DNA of 64,000 nucleotides from Dorea sp. (GTDB taxonomy: Bacteria; Bacillota; Clostridia; Lachnospirales; Lachnospiraceae), in assembly GCA_022769185.1 (NCBI GenBank), contig JALEKG010000047.1:1-64000 (forward strand), in the 5' to 3' direction. Below are positions 16,535-26,055 of this stretch, piece by piece. Position numbers and translations under genes: made by a program. Position 1 is the first letter of the stretch; every line of letters starts with the position of its first letter. Under the pieces are notes generated by a model. It was given only the letters and a program-made list of their open reading frames with translations. It ran no database searches and had not been told where the DNA came from.

Positions 16535-17122
16535 TTAAAGACTTCCCTTTGTCGTCCACGCTTCCTTGATTCTTGGCTCTTCCATTGTTGCCATATCCAA
16601 CGCTTTTCCAAAACTTTTGAACAAAGCTTCTGCTTTATGATGATCATTCACACCATCCAGAACTTTTAGATGAAGATTGATCATCGCACTGTAAGATACC
16701 GCATAGAAAAATTCCCGGACCATTGCAGTATTCATTTCCCCCATACGCTCTCCTGTAAAAGGTGCATCCATATTTAAATATGGTCTTCCGGACAGATCGA
16801 CTGCGCAAAGCACAAGTGTTTCATCCATCGGAAGGATAGAATGTCCAAAACGTTTGATGCCGGCTTTATCGCCGACTGCCTGAAGAATGGCCTGTCCAAG
16901 CACAATCCCGGTATCCTCGATCGTATGATGGCAGTCTACGTGAAGATCTCCCTTTACATTCACGGTAAGATCAAATAATCCATGCCTTGCGAACCCATCC
17001 AGCATATGATCAAAAAAACCGATTCCAGTATTGATCTGTGTTTTTCCCGTTCCGTCCAGATTCAGTGTAATTGCTATATCTGTCTCTTTTGTCGTTCTGG
17101 TACAGCTGGCTGTTCTATTCAT
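16535..17122 (-). CDS. hisB: Imidazoleglycerol-phosphate dehydratase
   Basis: Dehydrates imidazole glycerol phosphate to imidazole acetol phosphate. This is the 195-residue monofunctional form, without the phosphatase domain of enterobacteria. GFFDHMLDGFARHG, the metal-binding VDCHHTIEDTGI, and DHHKAEALFKSFGKAL are all present. The ATG at 17122 follows AAGGAGG with 8-nt spacing and gives the family's normal length; a longer reading would overlap hisD. It lies 13 nt after hisD and 12 nt before hisIE. Confidence 0.96.
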   Translation of the reverse strand: MNRTASCTRTTKETDIAITLNLDGTGKTQINTGIGFFDHMLDGFARHGLFDLTVNVKGDLHVDCHHTIEDTGIVLGQAILQAVGDKAGIKRFGHSILPMDETLVLCAVDLSGRPYLNMDAPFTGERMGEMNTAMVREFFYAVSYSAMINLHLKVLDGVNDHHKAEALFKSFGKALDMATMEEPRIKEAWTTKGSL

Positions 17123-17135
17123 TTCATCTGCCTCC

Positions 17136-18437
17136 TTACTCTGCTTCCGCTTCAAAGCGAACTTTGATGGAATTGGCATGTGCAGTCAGCTGCTCTGCCT
17201 CAGCAAAAGCTTCAATATCTTTATGTATATTTTGAAGTGCATCTTTAGAATATGAAATAATACTTGATTTCTTAATAAAATCATCTACAGACAATGCAGA
17301 AAAGAATTTCGCAGTTCCGTTTGTCGGAAGTACATGATTTGGCCCTGCAAAATAATCTCCCAACGGCTCACTGGAATATTCTCCGATAAAGATTGCACCT
17401 GCATTTCGGATCTTTGTCATTACATCATATGGATTCTTCGTCTGAATCTCCAGATGCTCTGAAGCGATATCATTTGCAATATCAATGACATCATCCATGG
17501 TATCTGCAACAAGAATATATCCGTAATTATCCAGTGATTTCTGTATGATCTCGCTTCTGGAAAGCTCTTTCAGAAAACCATCCACCTGATCAGAAACCTT
17601 CTGTACAAGCTCCTCACTGGTAGTCACAAGAATCGCAGATGCAAGTTCGTCGTGCTCTGCCTGTGACAGAAGATCCGCCGCAACATATCTCGGATTTGCA
17701 GTTTCATCCGCAATCACCAGGATCTCACTTGGACCTGCAATTGCATCGATGCTTACGTGTCCATATACCGCCTTCTTTGCCAGTGCTACATAGATATTGC
17801 CAGGCCCTACGATTTTATCTACTTTCGGAATACTTTCCGTTCCGTAAGCCAGTGCTCCAATTGCCTGAGCTCCTCCGACTTTATAGATTGCAGTTGCCCC
17901 TGCCTCATGTGCGGCAATCAGGGTATTGGGTGTTACTTTTCCATCTTTTCCAGGAGGAGTTACCATAATAATCTCATCCACTCCGGCTACTTTTGCGGGA
18001 ACAATGTTCATCAGGACAGAAGATGGATATACAGCCTTTCCTCCCGGCACATAGACGCCGACTCTGTGGAGAGGTGTTACTTTCTGTCCCAGGATTGTTC
18101 CATCCGGCTGGCTGTCAAACCAGCTGAACTGTCTCTGTTTTTTATGATAGCTCTCAATGTTTTTCAGAGCTTTTCTGATAATCTCTATCAGTTTAGGATC
18201 AGCCAGTTCATACGCTTCTTTGATCTCTTCCTCTGTCACTTTTATATTCTGGGCATTAATCTCAGCCTGATCAAATTTCTTCGTATAATCAAAAATGGCC
18301 TGATCTTTTTCATTCTTTACCCGATCCAGGATTTCCTGAACCCCTTGTTCATATTCTCCATAATTGTTCGGGCTTCTCTTTAACAGATCCTCCAGAAGAT
18401 TCTGTTTTATGTCTTTGTCTAACCGCTGTATTCTCAT
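17136..18437 (-). CDS. hisD: Histidinol dehydrogenase
   Basis: Catalyses the last two steps of histidine synthesis, oxidising histidinol to histidine with two NAD+. The 433-residue length is standard. Signatures include YVPGGKAVYPSSVLMN, the VGPGNIYVA loop, IAGPSEILVIAD, the metal and catalytic region SQAEHDELASA, and AGPNHVLPT near the C-terminus. It is third in the operon, 38 nt after hisG. Confidence 0.97.
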   Translation of the reverse strand: MRIQRLDKDIKQNLLEDLLKRSPNNYGEYEQGVQEILDRVKNEKDQAIFDYTKKFDQAEINAQNIKVTEEEIKEAYELADPKLIEIIRKALKNIESYHKKQRQFSWFDSQPDGTILGQKVTPLHRVGVYVPGGKAVYPSSVLMNIVPAKVAGVDEIIMVTPPGKDGKVTPNTLIAAHEAGATAIYKVGGAQAIGALAYGTESIPKVDKIVGPGNIYVALAKKAVYGHVSIDAIAGPSEILVIADETANPRYVAADLLSQAEHDELASAILVTTSEELVQKVSDQVDGFLKELSRSEIIQKSLDNYGYILVADTMDDVIDIANDIASEHLEIQTKNPYDVMTKIRNAGAIFIGEYSSEPLGDYFAGPNHVLPTNGTAKFFSALSVDDFIKKSSIISYSKDALQNIHKDIEAFAEAEQLTAHANSIKVRFEAEAE

Positions 18438-18475
18438 CCATCGTCATCCTTTCTTCTTTTGCTTCTATATCGGTT

Positions 18476-19117
18476 TTACATCTGAACCTGCGCACGCAGT
18501 CTGAGAAGCAATTCTTTAATTCGGTCATTTTCCATCCGCATGCTGACAGGATTTACGATCATTCTGGCTGACAGAGGACATACCTCTTCTAAAACCTCCA
18601 GTCCATTCTCCCTCAGAGTAGAACCAGTCTCAACAATATCCACAATCACCTCTGAAAGACCTACGATCGGTGCCAGTTCTATAGAACCATTCAGTTTAAT
18701 AATCTCCACGGTCTGATGTTTCGTATTATAAAAATAATCTTTTGCTATATTCGGATACTTGGTAGCTACACGGATCAGTTCATGATTTTGAAGGAGCGGT
18801 GCAGCATCTTGATACCCACATACACACATCTTACATTTCCCATATCCAAGATCCAGTACTTCATGTACTTTACGTCCTTCTTCCAGAATCGTATCCTTTC
18901 CAACCACACCGATATCTGCTGCTCCATATTCTACATACGTCGGCACATCCGGTCCTTTTGCAAGGAAAAACCGAAGTTTTAACTCTTCATTTGTAAAGAT
19001 CAGCTTTCTGGAGCCTTTCTCTTTCATTTCCTCACAGGTTATTCCGATTTTTTCAAATAATTCCAGTGTCTGATTTGCCAGACGCCCTTTGCCGAGGGCA
19101 AATGTCAGGTATCTCAT
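18476..19117 (-). CDS. hisG: ATP phosphoribosyltransferase, short-form catalytic subunit
   Basis: Joins ATP and PRPP in the first, feedback-controlled step of histidine synthesis. At 213 residues it is the short HisG that lacks the C-terminal histidine-sensing ACT domain and needs HisZ; hisZ is the adjacent gene 6 nt upstream. Motifs: FALGKGRLANQTLELF, YGAADIGVVGKDTI, and the PRPP loop at DIVETGSTLRENGL. Confidence 0.97.
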   Translation of the reverse strand: MRYLTFALGKGRLANQTLELFEKIGITCEEMKEKGSRKLIFTNEELKLRFFLAKGPDVPTYVEYGAADIGVVGKDTILEEGRKVHEVLDLGYGKCKMCVCGYQDAAPLLQNHELIRVATKYPNIAKDYFYNTKHQTVEIIKLNGSIELAPIVGLSEVIVDIVETGSTLRENGLEVLEEVCPLSARMIVNPVSMRMENDRIKELLLRLRAQVQM

Positions 19118-19123
19118 CTCCGT

Positions 19124-20377
19124 CTAACTCCTATCTGTACTATTTACAATCTTGTGTTCTCCTGTTACCAGATTAATCATGGTAATTTCTCCTGATTTCT
19201 TAAGATAGATCAGGCTTCCGGCATAGTATTCATTGCCATATTCCACATACTCTTCCAGAAGCTTATCCTTTGCTTTCTTAATCAGCTCTGTATTCTTTGC
19301 CTTTCTTCTGAAATCTTTCGCAAGTGCAATTGCCTCTCTGGATTTTTCATCATCATAAACAATCAGAGTATTTTTTCTGGTATATACAATACGAATCTTC
19401 TGACGGGTCAATGCATTCATCAATTCATCGATCACGATTGCGAATCCGATGGATGGAGACTGCTTACCAAATTTTTCAATCAAATGATCGTATCGTCCGC
19501 CTTTTACGACAGCATCTCCGGTACCATAGGTATATCCACGGAAGATGATGCCAGTATAATATCCATACGTTCCCGTCATACTCAGATCAAAAGTAACGAA
19601 TTTTTCCACACCATATAACCGCAGGGTATCATAGATTTTTTCCAGACGTTTTACCGCCATTACACCTTTCGAATTCGGTGCAAGGTTTTTCGCTTTTGCA
19701 AGGATCTCTACACCGCCTACCATCTCATTCAATGCCGCAAAAGCCTCTTTAGAACTTCTCTTCACCTGAATTCCATCCAGATATTCTTCTACTCCAAAAT
19801 AATTACGGTTATTAATCAGCTCACGCACACGTTCTTCTGCGTCTTCATCCAGATTAGCATCCTCGATCAGACTCTGGAAATAATCTACATCCCCAACATT
19901 AAGCTGAAACTCTTTCAGTCCGATTGTCAGCATAGATTCAATGACCAGTGCCAGCATCTCTGCATCCGCCTCCACAGAATCATCGCCAATCAATTCTGCA
20001 CCCATCTGAGTCGTCTCTTTTAATCTTCCCTGATAACTGGAATGATTGATAAATGTATTTCCGGTATAACAGAGACGGATCGGCAGCTGTTCATCCTGAA
20101 ACAAAGTAGCCGCAGCTCTGGCGATCGATGGGGTGATATCCGGCCTGAGTGCCAGTGTGTTTCCCTCTTTATCAAAAAACTTATATAATTCTTTAGAAGG
20201 AATTGTTCCAATCTCTTTACGGAATACATCAAAATATTCAAACGTAGGTGTCTGGATGTCATGATATCCGTACAGATGAAATACTTTTTTCAGTCTTCCT
20301 TCCAATGCCAGCTTTTTTCCACATTCTACATTATATATATCTCTGACTCCTTCAGGAGTGTGCAACAATTTCTTCAT
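19124..20377 (-). CDS. hisZ: ATP phosphoribosyltransferase regulatory subunit (HisRS-like)
   Basis: A paralogue of histidyl-tRNA synthetase (417 residues) that binds short HisG and confers histidine feedback inhibition. The class II motifs are visible (TPTFEYFDVF, ALRPDITPSIARAA, YTGIIFRGYTYG, KGGRYDHLIEKFG), but a full anticodon-binding domain is not; the last ~90 residues are short and lysine-rich. As first gene of the his operon it is driven by a perfect promoter (20439-20467), with a leader of about 55 nt that is too short for a T-box. Confidence 0.95.
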   Translation of the reverse strand: MKKLLHTPEGVRDIYNVECGKKLALEGRLKKVFHLYGYHDIQTPTFEYFDVFRKEIGTIPSKELYKFFDKEGNTLALRPDITPSIARAAATLFQDEQLPIRLCYTGNTFINHSSYQGRLKETTQMGAELIGDDSVEADAEMLALVIESMLTIGLKEFQLNVGDVDYFQSLIEDANLDEDAEERVRELINNRNYFGVEEYLDGIQVKRSSKEAFAALNEMVGGVEILAKAKNLAPNSKGVMAVKRLEKIYDTLRLYGVEKFVTFDLSMTGTYGYYTGIIFRGYTYGTGDAVVKGGRYDHLIEKFGKQSPSIGFAIVIDELMNALTRQKIRIVYTRKNTLIVYDDEKSREAIALAKDFRRKAKNTELIKKAKDKLLEEYVEYGNEYYAGSLIYLKKSGEITMINLVTGEHKIVNSTDRS

Positions 20378-20438
20378 AGTTCCTCCAATTATACTTTCTC
20401 TTTACTTTAGTATGCTACCACGTTAAAAGCCTCTTTGC

Positions 20439-20467
20439 ATTATACGCATTTTCCTAGTCTTTGTCAA
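20439..20467 (-). promoter_or_regulatory. Perfect consensus promoter of the histidine operon
   Basis: TTGACA (plus 20462-20467), 17 nt, TATAAT (20439-20444). The promoter spans the last codons and stop codon of recU. The expected start is near 20432, leaving a short leader before hisZ. Confidence 0.8.
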
Positions 20468-21002
20468 GTTCCTCTCTGAGTTCCAGATCAAGATTTACGG
20501 CATCCAGATATGGAACATAACATCCCCTCATCAGCTTTAGGAAAAATCGTGGATCCAGCTCTTCAAACCGGATACTTTTCCGACCACCTTCCTGGGCACG
20601 ATCCCAGAATTTTCGAAGTTCTTCAAACCGCATATAATATAGAAGATCTTTTGCAGAATAATAGATTAGAATAAATGCAATTCCGTGTTGTTTTTCAAAC
20701 TCTTCCATGAACCGTACCTGATGCTCATGGATATTCTGAAGCGGAAATGTCTCTGCAACGCATTCTTTCGCATCAAAGCATACCGGTATCCCCTGAACGG
20801 CTCCAATATAATCAATCGTGCTCCTCTGATCAAAATATGCCAGGGTAATCTGTCGGTGCTCTTTATCCATCTTCACGGGAGTGATCGGTGTCGGGATCTT
20901 CTGCATTAGCGCCAGGCCCTTTTCCAGATACCACTCATTGGTACGGTTAACCATATCTTCTAATGTCGAACCTCTAAGGCCTCTTGAATTCCATGTTCCC
21001 AT
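20454..21002 (-). CDS. recU: Holliday junction resolvase RecU
   Basis: Cuts Holliday junctions during recombination and chromosome segregation in Firmicutes. It opens GTWNSRGLRGSTLEDMVN, and the nuclease core RSTIDYIGAVQGIPVCFDAKE supplies the acidic and Lys residues (Asp, Asp, Glu-x-Lys type). The length is 182 residues. The ATG at 21002 follows AAGGAG; an in-frame upstream methionine lies deeper in the pseudouridine synthase gene. The start overlaps that gene by about 40 nt. It is the last gene of an eight-gene operon; the his promoter sits over its 3' end. Confidence 0.93.
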   Translation of the reverse strand: MGTWNSRGLRGSTLEDMVNRTNEWYLEKGLALMQKIPTPITPVKMDKEHRQITLAYFDQRSTIDYIGAVQGIPVCFDAKECVAETFPLQNIHEHQVRFMEEFEKQHGIAFILIYYSAKDLLYYMRFEELRKFWDRAQEGGRKSIRFEELDPRFFLKLMRGCYVPYLDAVNLDLELREELDKD

Positions 21003-22006
21003 TTTGTCTCCTTGATCATTTTCCAAAATTGTTCTGGTACCGGCGCAGTAAAACTCTTCCTGGAGAGATTCGAAAGCGACCCTTCCATAACCGGTAGTGT
21101 CAGCTGATATGCATGCAGTACCTGTGATTCAATATGACGCTTTTTCTTATATTCATCATTCCAGCGTCTGTCTCCATATTTATAATCACCCAGAAGCGGA
21201 TGACCGATACTTGTAAGATGTGCACGGATCTGATGGGTGCGCCCGGTAATCAGATGCACTTTTAAAAGTGTCATTTCCTGATTCCATGCGATCGGCATAT
21301 ATTCCGTTTCAATCGGTACCAGTTCCTCTCCATTCCTCTTCCATCCCGATCTGTCAGTCTTTCCCTTCTGCATTCCCGGTATGATTGTTACCTTATTGGT
21401 TTTCTCATCTTTTTTCAGATATCCACTGATCTTTTTTTCTTTTTGGATTATTCCCTTTACAATGCACAGATAATACTTTTTTAAGCTTCTCTCTTTAAAA
21501 AGTTCACCCATCGTCTGAAGCCCTGTCAGACTTTTTCCTGCCACGATCAGTCCACTGGTATTCCGATCCAGCCTGTTACAAATAGATGGGCGGAAAGTCA
21601 TCAGCTCTTTTTCAGTCACTTTTCCACTTTGAATCAGATATGCCGTCACGTATTCCACAACTGAAACGTCATCTTTCTTTGCTTTTTGCGATAGCATTCC
21701 AGATGGTTTATTGAGAATCAGAAGATTCGCATCCTCATATATAATATCCAGTTTTACCGGTTCTACCAGAGCAGACGGCATTTCTTTTGCAGAAAACTTT
21801 GCGATTGTGTCATCTGCCAGGAACATTTTCACGGAATCCCCCAATGAGAGCTGTTCATTTCCCGAAGCTTTCTTTCCATTTAAAACAATATTCTTTTTTC
21901 TGAGCATTTTATAAATGAAGCTCCCCGGCGCTTCGCTTAAATATTTGCGCAAAAGCTTGTCCAGTCTCTGTCCTGCTTCATTTTCATGAATAATAATTTC
22001 TTTCAT
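20960..22006 (-). CDS. RluA-family pseudouridine synthase
   Basis: Converts uridine to pseudouridine in rRNA or tRNA. It has an N-terminal S4-like RNA-binding domain (RLDKLLRKYLSEAPGSFIYKML) and a RluA catalytic domain with the catalytic Asp in NRLDRNTSGLIVAGKS, plus TGRTHQIRAHL and GHPLLGDYKYG. The length (348) fits the RluC/RluD type, but the target nucleotide cannot be assigned. It overlaps recU at its 3' end. Confidence 0.93.
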   Translation of the reverse strand: MKEIIIHENEAGQRLDKLLRKYLSEAPGSFIYKMLRKKNIVLNGKKASGNEQLSLGDSVKMFLADDTIAKFSAKEMPSALVEPVKLDIIYEDANLLILNKPSGMLSQKAKKDDVSVVEYVTAYLIQSGKVTEKELMTFRPSICNRLDRNTSGLIVAGKSLTGLQTMGELFKERSLKKYYLCIVKGIIQKEKKISGYLKKDEKTNKVTIIPGMQKGKTDRSGWKRNGEELVPIETEYMPIAWNQEMTLLKVHLITGRTHQIRAHLTSIGHPLLGDYKYGDRRWNDEYKKKRHIESQVLHAYQLTLPVMEGSLSNLSRKSFTAPVPEQFWKMIKETKWEHGIQEALEVRH

Positions 22007-22046
22007 AGGATTCTCTTTAATACGTAGTTCTTTTTAAAACCACTTC

Positions 22047-22622
22047 TTACATTGATATATTTAAAATGATTTTCCGTATTTCTTTCTCTCTTTTTCTGGT
22101 GCCCGTCTTTTCCACAGCCGCAATGTTATTCATACCTTCTGCACGGGCCAGAAAAGCTGAATAATCATGAAAAATCTTTACCGTCATTTTTTCAAAATGA
22201 TTCTCTTGCAGGATATTTTTAATATGTCTGGCAAGTGCCGTCTCATCCGTCTTGGGACTGCTGGTATAACCACATACCACATGACCGGAGATTACTACAG
22301 CATCCAACGGCATTACTTTTTCAGAACTGGTAATTACCATATCATATCCTCTGATTACCAGATCCGCCTTCGTCTCAATCTCTTGATACTTATCCACATC
22401 AATGCTTTTGTGCGGTGCCATTGTAATAAATTCAACCAGCATTTTTGCTGCCGGGAGACATCCTACTACTGCAACGACCGTAAACAGATTTGCTTTTGTT
22501 CCCGTCTGCATATATCCCAGCACATAGACTGCGGTTACAATCGCAAATTCTGCAATTGCAAGCATCAGATACCTTACTTTCCTGGCTTTGATATATCCAG
22601 GCTGTCCTTTCTCTATCTTCAT
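22047..22622 (-). CDS. Conserved-looking membrane protein of unknown function
   Basis: I do not recognise this 191-residue protein. Two hydrophobic helices lie near the N-terminus (about 17-37 and 44-66), followed by a ~120-residue soluble part with alternating strands and helices (ADLVIRGYDMVITSSEKVMPLDAVVISG) and a basic C-terminus. It begins MKIEKGQPGYIKARKVRYL. It lies between the SDR gene and the pseudouridine synthase in a run of closely spaced minus-strand genes, so it is probably co-transcribed with RNA modification enzymes. No catalytic motif is seen. Confidence 0.75.
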   Translation of the reverse strand: MKIEKGQPGYIKARKVRYLMLAIAEFAIVTAVYVLGYMQTGTKANLFTVVAVVGCLPAAKMLVEFITMAPHKSIDVDKYQEIETKADLVIRGYDMVITSSEKVMPLDAVVISGHVVCGYTSSPKTDETALARHIKNILQENHFEKMTVKIFHDYSAFLARAEGMNNIAAVEKTGTRKREKEIRKIILNISM

Positions 22623-22647
22623 CTTCTATCGCCTCTCTTTTCATCTG

Positions 22648-23412
22648 TCAATCAATATGGTTGATTCTTGCCATGATTTCCACCAGCAAACCATCCGGCA
22701 GTATTCCGGCACATGCTCTGGATATCTTCATTGCAGTTCCGTATACGGATACCGGCCGTCTTTTCACCGCATCTTTCAATGCCTGTGTTACCACTGCGCC
22801 AGCCTCTGCCCGGAATCTTTTTTTCTCTTCCGATGGAAGTGCTCCTGCCCTGTCAAAAAATTCCGTATCCACTGGTCCCGGACATACTGCAGTAACCGTA
22901 ATCTTACGGTTTTTTAATTCTGCCCCAAGTGCTCTTGAAAAGCTTAACACATAGGACTTTGAGGCAGCATATACGGTAAATCCAGGCTGTGGACAGAATG
23001 CAGCTGCCGATGCAAGATTCACAATACGGCTCCCCTTTGACATGTACGGAAGGCATAACAGAGTCATTCTGGTCAATGCCTTACAATTAATATCTATCAT
23101 TCCACACTGCTCAGACATCTCAACCTCTTCTGCTCTTTTCATCTTACCATAACCTGCCGCATTGACAAGCATACGAATATCTGCCTGTTCTTCTTCTAAC
23201 GACTGTCCGATCCTCTCAAACAGTTCATCGTCCTGCATATCTCCCGCAAATACTCTGACAGGAATAGGAATCGCTTTCTGAAGTGATTCCAGCCTGTCAC
23301 GCCTTCTGGCCGTAACCCACAGTTCATCCAGATTACGATACAGTTTTGATATCTGCACGGCAAATTCTCTTCCCATCCCGGAAGAAGCTCCAGTAATCAA
23401 TGCGATCTTCAT
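22648..23412 (-). CDS. SDR-family NAD(P)-dependent oxidoreductase
   Basis: A classical short-chain dehydrogenase of 254 residues. TGASSGMGREFA is the Rossmann loop, NAAGYG the structural motif, and YAASK the catalytic Tyr-x3-Lys with an upstream Ser. The ending resembles DltE/YqjQ-like SDRs (PGPVDTEFFD). The substrate is unknown. It lies 38 nt downstream of ygiQ in the same operon. Confidence 0.88.
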   Translation of the reverse strand: MKIALITGASSGMGREFAVQISKLYRNLDELWVTARRRDRLESLQKAIPIPVRVFAGDMQDDELFERIGQSLEEEQADIRMLVNAAGYGKMKRAEEVEMSEQCGMIDINCKALTRMTLLCLPYMSKGSRIVNLASAAAFCPQPGFTVYAASKSYVLSFSRALGAELKNRKITVTAVCPGPVDTEFFDRAGALPSEEKKRFRAEAGAVVTQALKDAVKRRPVSVYGTAMKISRACAGILPDGLLVEIMARINHID

Positions 23413-23449
23413 ATTTCATTGTCCCTTATTCATTCGTTTTTTTACAGCT

Positions 23450-25372
23450 TTATTTCTTCGTTTTTTTCTTATGCACATTTCGGATGGATTTCTTCTTCCC
23501 GGATGCCATTTTTTCTTTTGGTGCAGACGGATAATATCCATTCTTTCTTCCGCCATCAGTCTTCCGTTCCGCGATTTTTCTCGGGCGGATCAGGCAATGT
23601 CTGTCAAATCCGACCAGATCCATTCGACCGGTCTTTTTCAGTGCTTCCATGACCAGATCATAATTCTTTGGATCCCGGTACTGGATCAATGCTCTCTGCA
23701 TTGCTTTTTCATGTGGATTCTTTGGAACATAAACCGGTTTCATATCTCTTGGATCCACTCCTGTATAATACATACAGGTAGAAATGGTAGACGGTGTCGG
23801 ATAGAAATCCTGTACCTGTTCCGGCATATAACCCAGATCCCGGATATGTTCAGCAAGCCTCACTGCATCTTTTAACGTGGACCCTGGATGTGAGGACATC
23901 AGATAAGGCACGAGATACTGATCTTTATGAAGTTTTTGATTCATCTTCTGATACTGATCCACAAAAGCCTGATACACTCTGTTTTCCGGCTTTCCCATCT
24001 TCTGAAGAACCTGATCAGACACATGTTCCGGTGCCACCTTTAGTTGTCCGCTGACATGATACTGACACAGTTCTCTAAGAAAAGTATCATCTTTATCCGC
24101 CATAACATAATCAAATCGGATTCCGGACCGGATAAATACCTTTTTTACTCCCGGAAGTTCCCGCAGTTTTCTTAACAATTCAACATAATCTGAATGGTCT
24201 ACTTTCAGATTCGGACACGGTTTCGGGTACAGACACTGTCTGTTTTTACAAACACCTCTGGTCAACTGCTTGTCACAGGAAGGCTGCCTGAAATTCGCAG
24301 TCGGTCCCCCGACATCATGAATATATCCTTTAAAATCTTTTTCTTTTGTAATCTTTTTTGCCTCTTCCAGCAAAGACTCATGGCTTCTGACCTGCATGAT
24401 CCGTCCCTGATGAAAAGTTAACGCGCAGAAACTGCATCCTCCAAAACAGCCCCGGTTACTGATCAGACTGAACTTCACCTCAGAAATAGCCGGGACACCG
24501 CCGAGTGCTTCATAAGAAGGATGATAGGTTCTCATATACGGATAACTGTATACCTCATCCATCTCTTCTTTTGACAACGGCTTAGATGGAGGATTCTGCA
24601 CTACATAAAGATGGTCATTATAAGGTTCCACCAGACGTTTTCCTGCAAACGGGTCCGTATTGCAATATTGGGTATAAAAGCTGCCGGCATACTTGAGCTT
24701 ATCTTCCCGCATTTCTCCATATTCCGGAAGAATCACAGCATCATAAACACTCTCCAGACTTTTTGTCTTGTATACCGTTCCGGGAATAAATGTAATATCT
24801 TTGATATCAAGTCCACTTTCTAATGCTTCTGCTATCTCTACGATAGATCTTTCTCCCATTCCATAGGAGATCATGTCTGCTCCTGAATCCAGAAGAATGG
24901 AACGTTTCAGTTTATCCGACCAGTAATCGTAATGTGCAAGTCTCCTTAAGCTCGCCTCAATTCCACCCAGGATAATCGGAGTCTTTTTATATACCTGACG
25001 GATCAGATTGCTGTACACGATTGCCGCATAGTCTGGTCTTTTTCCCATCACACCCCCGGGAGTATAGGCATCTGTCTTCCTGTGCTTCTTTGACACCGTA
25101 TAATGATTTACCATCGAATCCATGTTACCGCTCGACACCAGAAATCCCAGTCTCGGTTCACCAAATTCTGTAATACTGTTTTTATCTTTCCAGTCAGGCT
25201 GCGCAATGATTCCAACCCGGTACCCATGTGCTTCCAGGACTCGAGTAATAATTGCATGCCCGAAAGAAGGATGGTCAACATACGCATCCCCGGAAATATA
25301 TACAAAATCTAACTGATTCCATCCTCTTTCTTCCATTTCTTTTCTACAGATAGGTAAAAAACCATTTCCCAT
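23450..25372 (-). CDS. ygiQ: YgiQ-family radical SAM protein
   Basis: A 640-residue enzyme of the UPF0313/YgiQ family, function unknown. An N-terminal B12-binding-like domain (FGHAIITRVLEAHGYRVGIIAQPDW) precedes the radical SAM triad in RGCFGGCSFCAL. A cysteine-rich segment follows (CDKQLTRGVCKNRQC and PKPCPN). The C-terminal domain ends in a lysine-rich tail (KKKSIRNVHKKKTKK), suggesting RNA or ribosome contact, which is inference. Its ATG overlaps the HAD stop codon (TAATG). Confidence 0.93.
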   Translation of the reverse strand: MGNGFLPICRKEMEERGWNQLDFVYISGDAYVDHPSFGHAIITRVLEAHGYRVGIIAQPDWKDKNSITEFGEPRLGFLVSSGNMDSMVNHYTVSKKHRKTDAYTPGGVMGKRPDYAAIVYSNLIRQVYKKTPIILGGIEASLRRLAHYDYWSDKLKRSILLDSGADMISYGMGERSIVEIAEALESGLDIKDITFIPGTVYKTKSLESVYDAVILPEYGEMREDKLKYAGSFYTQYCNTDPFAGKRLVEPYNDHLYVVQNPPSKPLSKEEMDEVYSYPYMRTYHPSYEALGGVPAISEVKFSLISNRGCFGGCSFCALTFHQGRIMQVRSHESLLEEAKKITKEKDFKGYIHDVGGPTANFRQPSCDKQLTRGVCKNRQCLYPKPCPNLKVDHSDYVELLRKLRELPGVKKVFIRSGIRFDYVMADKDDTFLRELCQYHVSGQLKVAPEHVSDQVLQKMGKPENRVYQAFVDQYQKMNQKLHKDQYLVPYLMSSHPGSTLKDAVRLAEHIRDLGYMPEQVQDFYPTPSTISTCMYYTGVDPRDMKPVYVPKNPHEKAMQRALIQYRDPKNYDLVMEALKKTGRMDLVGFDRHCLIRPRKIAERKTDGGRKNGYYPSAPKEKMASGKKKSIRNVHKKKTKK

Positions 25373-26055
25373 TACAGTACCTCATATTTTCCTGATCTGA
25401 TATCATTATAATCCTGAATATAATAATCAGCCAGTTCTCTCTTTTTTTCTCTCTGTGCCTTTGAAAAATCATCTTCTACAGCACAGACCTTCATTCCTGC
25501 ATTCTTCCCTGCAAGAATTCCCATAGGCACATCTTCAAATACCAGACAGCGGAACGGAGCAATGCCGATCTCCGATGCTGCTTTCAGATAGACATCCGGA
25601 GCGGGCTTTCCAACTCCGACTTCACATGCGGTGATCACACAATCAAATAAGCTTTCAATCTTCAGAGCATTCAAAGTTCCATCTACCAGTTCTCTTCCGT
25701 TACTGGTTGCAATTCCAATCTTCTTTCCCTGGCGGCGCATCTCTTCTATAAATTCGAGGACGCCTTTTTTCAGCGGCACCTGCGTCATATATTTTTCATA
25801 AGCCATCTGCGTCCATTCATCCATGACTTCCTGTCTCGTCTGAGTCAGCTTCGGAAAAGCATCCAGGAAATACTGTGCCGTCTCAGAATAGCTCATTCCT
25901 TCCATTCCTTCATGAAAATGTTCTGGCGGGACAAGGTCATATTTGGCAAAAAAATCCACATCCACTGCAGGCCATATCCACATAGAATCCACCAGTGTAC
26001 CGTCCATATCAAAAATGATTCCTTCTATATTATTCAGCATTCCATTCTGTAACAT
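25372..26055 (-). CDS. HAD-superfamily hydrolase (beta-phosphoglucomutase-like)
   Basis: A phosphatase or mutase of 227 residues. FDMDGTLVDSM holds the nucleophile Asp and the acid/base Asp; IATSNGRE, GKPAPDVYL and FEDVPMGI are motifs II-IV. The cap domain is of the helical C1 type. Sugar phosphates are typical substrates, but the specific one is not evident. The start codon has GAGGAG 7 nt upstream and overlaps the pseudouridine synthase gene by 26 nt. Confidence 0.9.
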   Translation of the reverse strand: MLQNGMLNNIEGIIFDMDGTLVDSMWIWPAVDVDFFAKYDLVPPEHFHEGMEGMSYSETAQYFLDAFPKLTQTRQEVMDEWTQMAYEKYMTQVPLKKGVLEFIEEMRRQGKKIGIATSNGRELVDGTLNALKIESLFDCVITACEVGVGKPAPDVYLKAASEIGIAPFRCLVFEDVPMGILAGKNAGMKVCAVEDDFSKAQREKKRELADYYIQDYNDIRSGKYEVL

